A stretch of DNA of 14,514 bases from NCBI GenBank assembly GCA_036756425.1, contig DAIOLC010000046.1, positions 1-14,514 of the forward strand, written 5' to 3'. Every line of letters begins with the position of its first letter. The stretch's first letter is position 1. The DNA is from UBA6115 sp012514225 (GTDB lineage Bacteria; Bacillota; Clostridia; Christensenellales; Aristaeellaceae). Below are positions 1 through 7,036 of the stretch, piece by piece. The notes beneath the pieces were generated by a model. It made no database searches. It worked only from the letters and a program-made list of their open reading frames with translations, and had not been told where the DNA came from. The position numbers and the translations under genes were made by a program.

Positions 1-116
1 AGCGCATGGGGCGGGCGGACGAGCTGACCGGCGCCTTCCTCTACTTCGCCAGCGACGCCTCCACCTACACCACCGGCTCCGACCTCGTCGTCGACGGCGG
101 CTACACGCTGCTGTAG
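1..116 (+). CDS. Short-chain dehydrogenase/reductase, C-terminal fragment
   Basis: The window opens inside this gene; the reading frame begins at base 3 and ends at the TAG at 114-116. The 37 visible residues carry the usual C-terminal end of classical SDR oxidoreductases: an RMGRADEL segment, then FLYFASDAS, then TGSDLVVDGGYTLL at the terminus. In this family the stretch lies after the catalytic Tyr-x-x-x-Lys helix and forms the last strand and tail of the Rossmann fold. Classical SDRs are about 250 residues, so roughly 85% of the protein is outside the window. Substrate and cofactor choice cannot be judged because the glycine motif and active site are missing. The family call is firm; a specific activity (3-oxoacyl-ACP reductase, sugar or polyol dehydrogenase) would be a guess. 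Confidence 0.85.
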   Translation, partial: RMGRADELTGAFLYFASDASTYTTGSDLVVDGGYTLL

Positions 117-180
117 GGGGTTCCCCGGCGGGGGGAGCTGCCATCACGGCAAAAGCAAAGAAGTGTCCGCAGACAATTGG

Positions 181-295
181 GGCTGTCAAAAAACCATTTC
201 ATGGGAGGTATCGGAGGGCGAAGCCCTCTGATGGTAATCCGCGGCAGCGACATGTGCGGTGCCGCGGGTTTTGGCTTTAGACAAAACATTTCCGC
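181..295 (-). repeat. Intergenic element, copy 1 (3' of the AAA+ gene)
   Basis: Read on the minus strand, this stretch begins GCGGAAATGTTTT (295-283), passes through GC-rich hairpins including GAGGGC-TTC-GCCCTC, and ends GGTTTTTTGACAGCC (195-181). The same landmarks in the same order and at similar spacing occur on the plus strand at 13573-13702. The terminal 15-mer is identical in both copies. Both copies lie downstream of a gene on the same strand, here the AAA+ ATPase that stops at 390. This suggests a dispersed 3'-UTR or terminator-associated repeat family. The function is unknown; copy number elsewhere in the genome cannot be seen. Confidence 0.55.
239..277 (+). terminator. Possible terminator after the SDR gene
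   Basis: A perfect 8-bp stem, CCGCGGCA (239-246) with TGCCGCGG (260-267), is followed by GTTTTGGCTTT. The 13-nt loop and interrupted T-tract are not ideal, and the hairpin starts 122 bases after the SDR stop. It could equally be part of the structured repeat it overlaps. Confidence 0.3.
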
Positions 296-389
296 GAATT
301 TCTGCTGGCCGTGAGGCAAGCATAGCGATGCCGAACAGGCAGAAATTCCCGTTCCTGCTTAATCAAAGAAGTGGGTCAAGGAGCGCCTT

Positions 390-1469
390 TCAGTCCGCCT
401 CCGGCCCGCCGCCTTCGTCCGCGTCCTCTTCCGGCGCCTCCAGGTCCTCCGCCTTCAGCAGCATCAGCTCGTCCCGCGTCACGGTTTCCTGCTTCGCCAG
501 CCGGTTGGCCTGGCGGGAGACGGCCTGCTCGAACAGGTTGCGCACGCCCCTCGCGTTGCCGAAGCCGATGTTGTCCTCGCTCTCATTCGCCAGGATTTCC
601 TTCAGGGGCTCCCGGGCGTCCCCGTCCAGGCGGTAGCCGGCCTTGTCGCAGCGCATCTCGAAGATGGCCAGCATCTCCTCCACCGTGTAGTCCGGGAAAT
701 ACAGGAAGCGGTTGAAGCGGCTCTCCAGCCCCGGGTTGCTGTGGACGAAGGCGTTCATCAGGTCCACGTAGCCCGCGGCGATGACCACCAGGTCGTCCCG
801 GTGGTCCTCCATGTTCTTCAGCAGCGTCTCCACCGCCTCCTGCCCGTAGTCCTGGGGCCCCCGGGTGGTCAGGGCGTAGGCCTCGTCGATGAACAGCACG
901 CCGCCCAATGCCTTGTCCACCGCCTCCTTGGTCTTGATGGCGGTCTGCCCGACGTAGCCGGCCACCAGGCCGGAGCGGTCCACCTCCACCAGGTGGCCCT
1001 TGGACAGGATGCCCAGGCTCCTGTAAATCCGGCTCATCAGCCGCGCGATCATCGTCTTGCCGGTGCCTGGGTTGCCGGAGAAGACCATGTGCAGGGACAG
1101 GTCCTCCGTGGGCAAATCGTGCTGCTTGCGCAGCTTGTTCACCTTGACCAGGTTGATGAGGCTTTCCACCTCGGCCTTGACCACCTCCAGGCCGATGTAG
1201 GAGTGCAGCTCCTTTTTCAGCTCCTCGATGTCCTCCTTCGGCGCCTCCTCCCGCTTCTCTTCCGGCGCGCCCGCTTGCTGCCGCGCGTCCCCCCCGCCGA
1301 AATCGATGCGCGGCACTTCCGGGTAGCCCGGCGGCGGCGTCAGTTCCTCCCCGCCGTCCGCCGGCGGCCGGCCCCACAGGTCGTTGCCGACGCGGTCCAG
1401 GTTTTTCCGGCTCATCTCCCGGATGAGCTCGTTCTGCAGCCGGATGATGTCCGCCTTGCGGTCTGCCAT
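390..1469 (-). CDS. AAA+ ATPase of the CbbX/SpoVK (CbxX/CfqX) family
   Basis: A 359-residue protein. Residues 1-85 are a charged, proline-rich N-terminal region, probably flexible. The AAA+ module follows, with Walker A GNPGTGKT (132-139), a pore-loop-like GYVGQT (171-176), Walker B VLFIDEA (191-197), a sensor-1 region at IAAGY (230-234), arginine-finger candidates R251 and R254 in NPGLESRFNR, and sensor-2 R307 in GNARGVRN. The C-terminus is acidic. This motif set is typical of CbxX/CfqX-type ATPases, which include SpoVK of endospore formers, rubisco activase CbbX and EccA of type VII secretion. Such proteins form hexamers that remodel partner proteins. No rubisco or type VII genes are nearby, so a SpoVK-like role is the likeliest reading, but this is inference. 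The start is supported by GGGGAGGG (1478-1485) eight bases upstream and a consensus -10 behind it. The gene is divergent from the aldolase-like gene. Confidence 0.9.
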   Translation of the reverse strand: MADRKADIIRLQNELIREMSRKNLDRVGNDLWGRPPADGGEELTPPPGYPEVPRIDFGGGDARQQAGAPEEKREEAPKEDIEELKKELHSYIGLEVVKAEVESLINLVKVNKLRKQHDLPTEDLSLHMVFSGNPGTGKTMIARLMSRIYRSLGILSKGHLVEVDRSGLVAGYVGQTAIKTKEAVDKALGGVLFIDEAYALTTRGPQDYGQEAVETLLKNMEDHRDDLVVIAAGYVDLMNAFVHSNPGLESRFNRFLYFPDYTVEEMLAIFEMRCDKAGYRLDGDAREPLKEILANESEDNIGFGNARGVRNLFEQAVSRQANRLAKQETVTRDELMLLKAEDLEAPEEDADEGGGPEAD

Positions 1470-1499
1470 CTGCTTGTCCCTCCCCGTTTCTCAAGCGGT

Positions 1500-1529
1500 A
1501 TTATAGCACGCCTTCCGGCGGCGCCGTAA
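1500..1529 (-). promoter_or_regulatory. Promoter of the AAA+ ATPase gene
   Basis: On the minus strand there is a perfect -10, TATAAT (1505-1500), preceded by TGC, which makes an extended -10. A weak -35, TTACGG (1529-1524), lies 18 bases upstream. The -10 is about 30 bases from the start codon, leaving a short leader that contains the GGGGAGGG ribosome site. Confidence 0.65.
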
Positions 1530-1622
1530 GGGCGGGCGGGGCAGGTGCGCTTTGCCGCGGGATGGGGTAAGATAAGGCCGGCGCGGCCCCCTTGCCGCGG
1601 CCCAGGAAAAGGAGGGTTCCCC

Positions 1623-2912
1623 ATGCGATTCGACCTCTTGCACCCCGCCGACCAGCTGGTGATGATCATGCAGCGCATCTACCGCTACGGGATGACCACG
1701 ACCTCGGGCGGCAACCTGTCCATCCGGGACGAGAACGGCGACGTGTGGATTACCCCCTCGGGCATCGACAAGGGCAGCCTGACGCGCGGGGACATGATTC
1801 GGATTCGGCCGGACGGGGAAAAAACCGGCATGCACCGCCCCTCGGTCGAGCTGCCCCTGCACCTGCAGATTTACAAAATCCGCCCGGACCTGCGCGCGGT
1901 GCTGCACGCCCACCCGCCCACGATGATCGCCTTCAGCCTGGTGCGCCGGGTGCCCAACATCCGCCTGGTGCCGGACGTGCTGAAAATCTGCGGCGACGTG
2001 GGCGTGGCAGAGTACGCCGTCCCCGGCAGCGAGAAGCTGGGGGAGAACATCGCCCGGCGCTTCCAGGAGGGCTTCGACACCGTGCTGATGGAGAACCACG
2101 GCTGCGTCATCGGCGCGAAGGACCTGTTCTCCGCCTTCATGGCCTTCGAGACGCTGGACTTCAGCGGGCGGCTGGAAATTGACGCGCTGAAGCTGGGCGT
2201 GCCGCGCGCCCTGAGCGGGGAGCAGCTGGCCGCCTTCGCCCGCCCCCGGCACTCCCCGATGGACGAGTTCATCCCCCGCGTCGCCTCCAGCCGGGAGCGT
2301 GCGGCCCGCCGGGACATGTGCCGCTTCATCCGCCGCTCCTACGACCAGCGGCTGTTCACCTCCACCCAGGGCACCTATTCCCAGCGCGTGGACGGCGGCG
2401 CCTTCCTCATCACGCCCTACAACAAGGACCGGATGTACCTGGAGCCCGAGGACCTGGTGCTCATCCGCGACGGCATGTGCCAGGCCGGGATGACGCCCAG
2501 CCGCTCCGTGCCCCTGCACCAGGCGATTTACGAGGCGCACCCGGACGTCGGCAGCGTGCTCATCGCCCACGCGCCGTCCATCATGGCCTTCGCCGTCACC
2601 GACACGCCCTTCGATTCCCGCCTGATTCCGGAGAGCTACATCGGCCTGCGGCAGGTGAAGAAGCTGCCCTTCCTCAGCTCCACCACCGACATCCGGGGCA
2701 CGGCCGCCGCCTTCTCCCCGCGGGTGCCGGTGGTCATCATCGAAAACGAGTGCGTCGTGGTCACCGGGCGCGACCTGCTCAACGCCTTCGACCGCCTGGA
2801 GGTGCTGGAGTTCTCCGCCCGCGCGGTCATCGCGGCAAGGGAAATCGGCGCCGTGGTGCAGATCGGCGACGCCCAGGTCCGGGAAATCGAGGAGGCGTTC
2901 AACCTGGAATAA
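1623..2912 (+). CDS. Tandem-domain class II aldolase/adducin family protein
   Basis: A 429-residue protein built from two class II aldolase/adducin domains. Domain 1 (about 5-200) has a complete site by analogy with fuculose-phosphate aldolase: phosphate-binding SGGN (28-31) and SG (46-47), catalytic Glu76, and zinc ligands His95 and His97 (HAH) and His159 (ENHG). Domain 2 (about 225-425) keeps the fold landmarks but has Ser295 where Glu76 aligns, Ile314 for His95, Glu376 for His159, and STQGT and PYN in place of the phosphate motifs; only His316 of the zinc triad remains. Domain 2 is therefore probably structural or regulatory. Family enzymes cleave or epimerise sugar phosphates; the substrate here is unknown. 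The ATG at 1623 is chosen because AAAAGGAGGG (1607-1616) lies six bases upstream; the frame stays open back to 1545 without a better site. No sugar kinase or transporter adjoins it. Confidence 0.88.
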   Translation: MRFDLLHPADQLVMIMQRIYRYGMTTTSGGNLSIRDENGDVWITPSGIDKGSLTRGDMIRIRPDGEKTGMHRPSVELPLHLQIYKIRPDLRAVLHAHPPTMIAFSLVRRVPNIRLVPDVLKICGDVGVAEYAVPGSEKLGENIARRFQEGFDTVLMENHGCVIGAKDLFSAFMAFETLDFSGRLEIDALKLGVPRALSGEQLAAFARPRHSPMDEFIPRVASSRERAARRDMCRFIRRSYDQRLFTSTQGTYSQRVDGGAFLITPYNKDRMYLEPEDLVLIRDGMCQAGMTPSRSVPLHQAIYEAHPDVGSVLIAHAPSIMAFAVTDTPFDSRLIPESYIGLRQVKKLPFLSSTTDIRGTAAAFSPRVPVVIIENECVVVTGRDLLNAFDRLEVLEFSARAVIAAREIGAVVQIGDAQVREIEEAFNLE

Positions 2913-2946
2913 GGGTGCGGCGCCCCTGCCCGCGCCCGGTGGATAT

Positions 2947-3107
2947 ATACTAAACTCAATCGTAAACGCTTTGATGGGACGGCCTTTTTGCGTCCCCGCG
3001 TTGCCTCTTTCACTTGGCGTAGACTCCGGCTACGCCCCGTTCTTTCGGCTGAGCGGAGCCATCAAAAATGCTCATCCCCTCGGTGCGTTTACTCATTCGT
3101 TTCGTAT
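2947..3107. repeat. MITE-like inverted-repeat element
   Basis: A 161-bp noncoding element bounded by 23-bp terminal inverted repeats (2947-2969 and 3085-3107) that match at 17 of 23 positions, including an unbroken GTAAACGC/GCGTTTAC at the inner end. Inside, TTTGATGG (2970-2977) pairs with CCATCAAA (3059-3066), GGGACG (2976-2981) with CGTCCC (2991-2996), and GGCGTAG (3016-3022) with CTACGCC (3030-3036) around a 7-base loop. It contains T-rich and A-rich stretches unlike the flanking coding DNA. Size, nested symmetry and absence of a gene fit a miniature inverted-repeat transposable element or another dispersed intergenic repeat. I see no clear target-site duplication, so the exact ends are uncertain. 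Confidence 0.55.
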
Positions 3108-3146
3108 CACGGCAAAAAGATGTCAGTGAATGTCCGCCGGGCGCTT

Positions 3147-3155
3147 TGCTATGCT
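3147..3155 (+). promoter_or_regulatory. Candidate extended -10 promoter for the winged-helix gene
   Basis: TGCTATGCT forms an extended -10 (TG at 3147-3148, TATGCT at 3150-3155), 28 bases before the start codon at 3184. No convincing -35 is visible at 16-19 bases, which extended -10 promoters can tolerate. It lies about 40 bases beyond the right end of the inverted-repeat element. Confidence 0.4.
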
Positions 3156-3183
3156 CAGGGCAGCACCGAAAGGAGGGAACGCC

Positions 3184-3984
3184 ATGCCCCGGGTCAACTA
3201 TATCGCCGAGTGCCGCGCCTTTCTGGCCTTCGCCAGCCGCAACCGGCTGACCGCCAACGAGTTTGTGCTCTGGCACGCGCTGCTGGAGACGTTCAACCAG
3301 GAGGCCAGCGGCGCCCACTGGCCGGACGGCTGGCTGCCCGTCGCCAACGCCAGGCTGCTGGCCCAGACCACCTTCGGCGCGGGCGACTCCGCCTGCGACC
3401 GGATGCGCAGGGCGCGGGAGGGCCTGCAGCGGCACGGGCTCATCCGCTACAAGCCGGGGCGAAAGGGCAGCCTGATGCCGCGCTACTGCCTCAATTACCT
3501 CTCCCCGGAGGCCTCAGCGCGCGCCCCGGCGCCGGTTGAAAAAACGGCGGAGGGCGACGGCAATACGGCACCCAACCCGCCGGCCAGCCCCCCGGCCGGG
3601 GCCGGGGCATATACCGCGGCCAGCCCGTCACACAGGGAACCAAACCCGGACGGAAACGCGGACCGGAACCGGGGTCACACACCTTCTGCTCCCGGCGGGG
3701 CAAACGGCCGGGCGGCGCCGGCCTTCGACGGGGGGTGGCGCAGCAGCGCGCGCGCCCGGGGCGCGGTGGCCCAGCGGCTGCTGGACGCCTACCAGGGCGT
3801 ATTGGACACGGCGGACGCCTGGGGCGGGCTGTGCGAGGTGATGGCGGGCGGCCTGCCGCCGGAGGTCATCCTGCGCGTGATGCCGACGCGGCCGCGCTTC
3901 AGCCTGCTCATCGCCCGGCTGCGCGCCCTCGCCCTGGTTTCCTCCGCCGGGCGCGGCGGGCCTGCGGCGCGGGACAGCGGGTGA
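3184..3984 (+). CDS. Winged-helix protein resembling phage/DnaD-type replication initiators
   Basis: A 266-residue protein. Residues 1-105 look like the N-terminal winged helix of phage replisome organisers and DnaD-like proteins: an aromatic-rich helix (NEFVLWHALLETFN, 25-38), a WLPVANARLLAQTTFGAG helix-turn-helix stretch (50-67), a basic helix MRRAREGLQRHGLIRYKPG (74-92) leading into the wing, then PRYCLNYL (99-106). Residues 107-190 are low-complexity and rich in Pro, Ala, Gly and Asn, probably a disordered linker. Residues 191-252 form a short predicted helical domain I do not recognise; the DnaD C-terminal YxxxIxxW signature is not apparent. AAAGGAGGG (3169-3177) sits six bases before the ATG, so this start is preferred over upstream in-frame starts. 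The gene stands alone, with no phage genes nearby, convergent with ppdK and next to the inverted-repeat element. It may be a domesticated phage or plasmid gene. The role is inferred from the N-terminal domain only. Confidence 0.65.
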   Translation: MPRVNYIAECRAFLAFASRNRLTANEFVLWHALLETFNQEASGAHWPDGWLPVANARLLAQTTFGAGDSACDRMRRAREGLQRHGLIRYKPGRKGSLMPRYCLNYLSPEASARAPAPVEKTAEGDGNTAPNPPASPPAGAGAYTAASPSHREPNPDGNADRNRGHTPSAPGGANGRAAPAFDGGWRSSARARGAVAQRLLDAYQGVLDTADAWGGLCEVMAGGLPPEVILRVMPTRPRFSLLIARLRALALVSSAGRGGPAARDSG

Positions 3985-4040
3985 AGGCCCGCGCCAGGCG
4001 CCGCCTGCAGGCCGGGCCACGCCCGCAGCCCCTTCCTTGA

Positions 4041-4070
4041 ACGAAAAGGGGGAACCCGGAAGGGTTCCCC
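4041..4070 (-). terminator. Rho-independent terminator of ppdK
   Basis: A perfect 9-bp stem, GGGGAACCC (4049-4057) with GGGTTCCCC (4062-4070), has a 4-base loop. Read on the minus strand it is followed by CTTTTCGTT (4048-4040), a short T-tract. The stem begins about 40 bases beyond the ppdK stop. On the plus strand no T-run follows, so it serves ppdK rather than the convergent winged-helix gene. Confidence 0.85.
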
Positions 4071-4110
4071 GCGGTCACAACGCAAGGCGAAGCCGGCGGA
4101 CTGCCGGGTG

Positions 4111-6753
4111 TCAGGCCTTGGCCTTCTTCCCGTTGATGGCGGCGTGCGCGGCGGCCAGACGGGCGATCGGCACGCGGAAGGGCGAGCAGCTCACGTAGTG
4201 GAGGCCCGCCTTGTGGAAGAATTCGATGGAGGAGGGGTCGCCGCCGTGCTCGCCGCAGATGCCCAGCTTGATGCCGGGGCGGCCTTTGCGGCCCAGCTCG
4301 ATGGCGGTCTCGACCAGCTTGCCGATGCCGTCCTGGTCCAGCCTCGCGAAGGGGTCGGACTCCAGGATGCGCTTCTCGTAGTAGGAATCCAGGAACTTGG
4401 TCGCGTCGTCGCGGCTGAAGCCGAATCCCATCTGGGTGAGGTCGTTGGTGCCAAAGGAGAAGAACTCGGCTTCCTTGGCGATTTCGTCGGCGGTGACGCA
4501 GGCGCGGGGGATTTCAATCATGGTGCCGACCATGAACTCGATCTTATCGCCCTGCTCGTCGAAAATCTTCTTCGCCGTATCCATCACGACCTGCTTGACG
4601 AAGGCCAGCTCCTTGCGGGTGCCCACGAGCGGAATCATGATCTCGGGCACGAACTTCAGCCCGGTCTCCTTCTTCACCTTCAGCGCGGCCTGCAGCACGG
4701 CGCGGGTCTGCATCTCGGCGATTTCGGGGTAGGTGACCGACAGGCGGCAGCCGCGGTGGCCCATCATGGGGTTGAACTCGTGCAGCGCCTCGATCTTCTC
4801 GACGATTTTCTCCGGCGTGGTCTTCAATTGCCTGGCTAGCGCGGCGATTTCCCCGGTCATGTTCTTCTGCGGCAGGAACTCGTGCAGCGGCGGGTCCAGG
4901 TAGCGCACCGTCATCGGACGGCCTTCCAGGGCGACGAACATCTCCTCGAAGTCCTTCTGCTGCATGGGCAGGATTTTGTCCAGCGCGGCGCGGCGCTGCT
5001 CCTCGCTGTCGGCCAGGATCATCTCGCGCACCAGCGCGATGCGGCTGGCTTCGAAGAACATGTGCTCCGTGCGGCACAGCCCGATGCCCTCGGCGCCGAA
5101 ACCGACCGCCTGGCGGGTGTCCTTGGGCGTGTCGGCGTTGGTGCGCACCTTGAGGGTGCGGGCCTTGTCCGCCCACTGCATCAGGGTGGCGAAGTCGCCG
5201 GTCACGGTGGCTTCCACCGTGGGAATCAGGCCGCGGTACACCTTGCCGGTGGTGCCGTCCACGCTGATGGGGTCGCCCTCGTGGAAGACCTCGCCGGAGG
5301 TGGAGGTCATCTTCTTGGCTTCCTCGTCGATGAAGATGTCATGGCAGCCGACGACCGCCGGGCGCCCCATGCCGCGGGCGACGACGGCCGCGTGGCTGGT
5401 CATGCCGCCGCGCGCGGTCAGGATGGCCTTGGACAAGTCCATGCCCTCGATGTCTTCCGGGGTGGTCTCCTCGCGCACCAGCACGACGTTCTTGCCGGCC
5501 TTGGCGGCCTTGGCGGCCTCGTGCGCGGTGAAGTAGACCTCGCCCGCGCCGGCGCCGGGGGAGGCGGGCAGGCCGGAGGCGAAGGGGGCGGCGGCCTTCA
5601 GGGCCTTGCCGTCGAAGTTGGGGTGCAGCAGCGTATCCAGCTGGCGCGGGTCCACCTTCAGCACGGCCTCCTCATGGTCCAGGCGGCCTTCGTTCACCAG
5701 GTCCACCGCGATTTTCAGCGCGGCGGCGGCGGTGCGCTTGCCGTTGCGGGTCTGCAGCATGTACAGCTTGCCCCGCTCGATGGTGAACTCCATATCCTGC
5801 ATGTCGCGGTAGTGGTTTTCCAGCGTGTCGGCAATCTTGACGAACTGCTCGTACACCTGGGGCATGCTGTCCTTCATGGAGGAGATGGGGCTGGGCGTGC
5901 GGATGCCGGCCACGACGTCCTCGCCCTGGGCGTTCATCAGGTACTCGCCGTAAAGCTTGCGCTCGCCGGTGGAGGGGTTGCGCGTGAAGGCGACGCCGGT
6001 GCCGGAGTCGTCGCCCATGTTGCCGAACACCATCGACTGCACGTTGACCGCGGTGCCCCAGTCGCCGGGGATGTCGTTCATGCGGCGGTAGTAGACGGCG
6101 CGCGGGTTGTCCCAGGAGCGGAACACCGCCTTGATGGCTTCCATCAGCTGGGTCTTGGGCTCCTGGGGGAAGTCCTCGCCCTTGTTCTTCCGGTAGGTCT
6201 CCTTGAAGCGGCGGACCACTTCCTTCATGTCCTTCGCGTCCAGGTCGGTGTCGCCCGTGACGCCCTTTTCCTTCTTGACCGCGTCCAGCTGCGCGTCGAA
6301 GAGCTTGCGGTCCACTTCCATGACGACGTCGGAGAACATCTGGATGAAGCGGCGGTAGGAGTCGTAGGCGAAGCGCTCGTTGCCGGTCAGCCGGGCCAGG
6401 CCTTCCACCGCGACGTCGTTGAGGCCGAGGTTGAGGATGGTGTCCATCATGCCGGGCATGGACGCGCGGGAGCCGGAGCGGACGGAGACCAGGAAGGGGT
6501 CGTTGATGTCCCCGAACTTCTTGCCGGCGACCTGCTCGGCCTTGTGCATCGCCTCGAGAATCTCCGCCTCCACCTCGGGCGCGATTTTCTGGCCGTCCTC
6601 GTAATAGCGGGTGCAGGCCTCGGTGGTGACGGTGAAGCCCTGGGGAACGGGCAGACCGATATTGGTCATCTCCGCCAGGTTGGCGCCTTTGCCGCCCAGC
6701 AGGTTGCGCATCTGCGCGTTGCCTTCCTTGAACAGGTATACGTACTTCGGCAT
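4111..6753 (-). CDS. ppdK: Pyruvate, phosphate dikinase
   Basis: An 880-residue enzyme, full length for the family, that reversibly converts pyruvate, ATP and phosphate to PEP, AMP and pyrophosphate in the cytosol. The N-terminal ATP-grasp domain (about 1-340) contains GGKGANLAEM (20-29), RSGSRASMPGMMDT (92-105) and MEFTIERGKLYMLQTRNGKRT. The swivelling phosphohistidine domain has GGMTSHAAV with catalytic His454. The C-terminal TIM barrel has Arg561 (GLCRTEHM), Arg617 (VRYLDPPLHEFLP), NPMMGHRG, GTNDLTQMGFGFSRDD, and CGEHGGDP with catalytic Cys833. These positions nearly coincide with Clostridium symbiosum PPDK numbering (His455, Arg561, Arg617, Cys831; established knowledge). The start at 6753 is set by AAGGAGG (6761-6767) seven bases upstream; the frame continues upstream to 6828, but that extension overlaps the -10. 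The gene is monocistronic, with its own promoter and terminator. No PPDK regulatory kinase/phosphatase gene is in the window. In fermentative anaerobes it usually supports PPi-linked glycolysis or gluconeogenic flux. Confidence 0.98.
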   Translation of the reverse strand: MPKYVYLFKEGNAQMRNLLGGKGANLAEMTNIGLPVPQGFTVTTEACTRYYEDGQKIAPEVEAEILEAMHKAEQVAGKKFGDINDPFLVSVRSGSRASMPGMMDTILNLGLNDVAVEGLARLTGNERFAYDSYRRFIQMFSDVVMEVDRKLFDAQLDAVKKEKGVTGDTDLDAKDMKEVVRRFKETYRKNKGEDFPQEPKTQLMEAIKAVFRSWDNPRAVYYRRMNDIPGDWGTAVNVQSMVFGNMGDDSGTGVAFTRNPSTGERKLYGEYLMNAQGEDVVAGIRTPSPISSMKDSMPQVYEQFVKIADTLENHYRDMQDMEFTIERGKLYMLQTRNGKRTAAAALKIAVDLVNEGRLDHEEAVLKVDPRQLDTLLHPNFDGKALKAAAPFASGLPASPGAGAGEVYFTAHEAAKAAKAGKNVVLVREETTPEDIEGMDLSKAILTARGGMTSHAAVVARGMGRPAVVGCHDIFIDEEAKKMTSTSGEVFHEGDPISVDGTTGKVYRGLIPTVEATVTGDFATLMQWADKARTLKVRTNADTPKDTRQAVGFGAEGIGLCRTEHMFFEASRIALVREMILADSEEQRRAALDKILPMQQKDFEEMFVALEGRPMTVRYLDPPLHEFLPQKNMTGEIAALARQLKTTPEKIVEKIEALHEFNPMMGHRGCRLSVTYPEIAEMQTRAVLQAALKVKKETGLKFVPEIMIPLVGTRKELAFVKQVVMDTAKKIFDEQGDKIEFMVGTMIEIPRACVTADEIAKEAEFFSFGTNDLTQMGFGFSRDDATKFLDSYYEKRILESDPFARLDQDGIGKLVETAIELGRKGRPGIKLGICGEHGGDPSSIEFFHKAGLHYVSCSPFRVPIARLAAAHAAINGKKAKA

Positions 6754-6823
6754 GAATTGTCCTCCTTGTGGTCTCGTTTTTTTCTGGCGGCGCGGTCGCC
6801 TGCCGCGGCGCGCGCCACCTCTT

Positions 6824-6852
6824 ATCATACACGATTCTACCCGCCCTTACAA
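6824..6852 (-). promoter_or_regulatory. Promoter of ppdK
   Basis: On the minus strand, TTGTAA (6852-6847) and TATGAT (6829-6824) are separated by exactly 17 bases, a good sigma-A-type promoter. The -10 is 70 bases from the ppdK start codon. The leader between them holds GC-rich palindromic sequence (about 6787-6817) and then the AAGGAGG ribosome site. Confidence 0.7.
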
Positions 6853-6963
6853 TGTAAAACGCCCTGAAACGGACGGATTTGACGAAAAAACAAGCCGGTG
6901 CGCGCGGGGGGGCGGGAAGCGCGCCGCGGCGCCCGCCGCGAAGGTCACGGTATCGGTCAAATC

Positions 6964-6992
6964 TTGCTTTCCTGTGGGGAAAAGGGTACAAT
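6964..6992 (+). promoter_or_regulatory. Promoter of the degV-kinase-ZIP-SNF2 operon
   Basis: TTGCTT (6964-6969) and TACAAT (6987-6992) are separated by 17 bases, with the -10 44 bases before the first degV start codon. It is divergent from the ppdK promoter, with about 110 bases between the two -35 boxes. No further promoter of this quality was seen inside the operon. Confidence 0.65.
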
Positions 6993-7036
6993 CGTGCCGC
7001 CTGAACGGGGCTGAATAAGCGTGCAGGAGGACTGCC

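Larger units (their letters stand above)
117..389. other. Intergenic region rich in inverted repeats
   Basis: No plausible gene lies between the SDR stop and the stop of the minus-strand ATPase. The region is visibly less GC-rich than its surroundings and is packed with inverted repeats: GAGGGC/GCCCTC with a GAA loop (214-219, 223-228); CCGCGGCA/TGCCGCGG (239-246, 260-267); and GAATTTCTGC/GCAGAAATTC (296-305, 339-348). It includes one copy of an element found again near the right end of the window (listed separately). ATCACGGCAAAA at 143-154 recurs at 3106-3117. Short open frames here (for example minus 101-319) have no credible ribosome site and run through the palindromes. Confidence 0.6.

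Noticed and set aside
101..319. 72-residue minus-strand open frame in the left intergenic region
   Set aside because: It overlaps the SDR stop and several palindromes of the repeat element, has no clear ribosome site and matches no known family.
1556..1622. Plus-strand promoter for the aldolase-like gene (TAAGAT near 1568)
   Set aside because: No acceptable -35 lies 16-18 bases upstream; the ribosome site is strong but the promoter cannot be placed with confidence.
2913..2940. Terminator directly after the aldolase-like gene
   Set aside because: The GGCGC/GCGCC pairing is short, and no T-tract follows.
4882..6867. 661-codon open frame on the plus strand, antisense to ppdK
   Set aside because: It mirrors ppdK codons in high-GC DNA, is extremely rich in Gly, Ala, Val, His and Leu, matches no family, and ppdK on the other strand is unambiguous.
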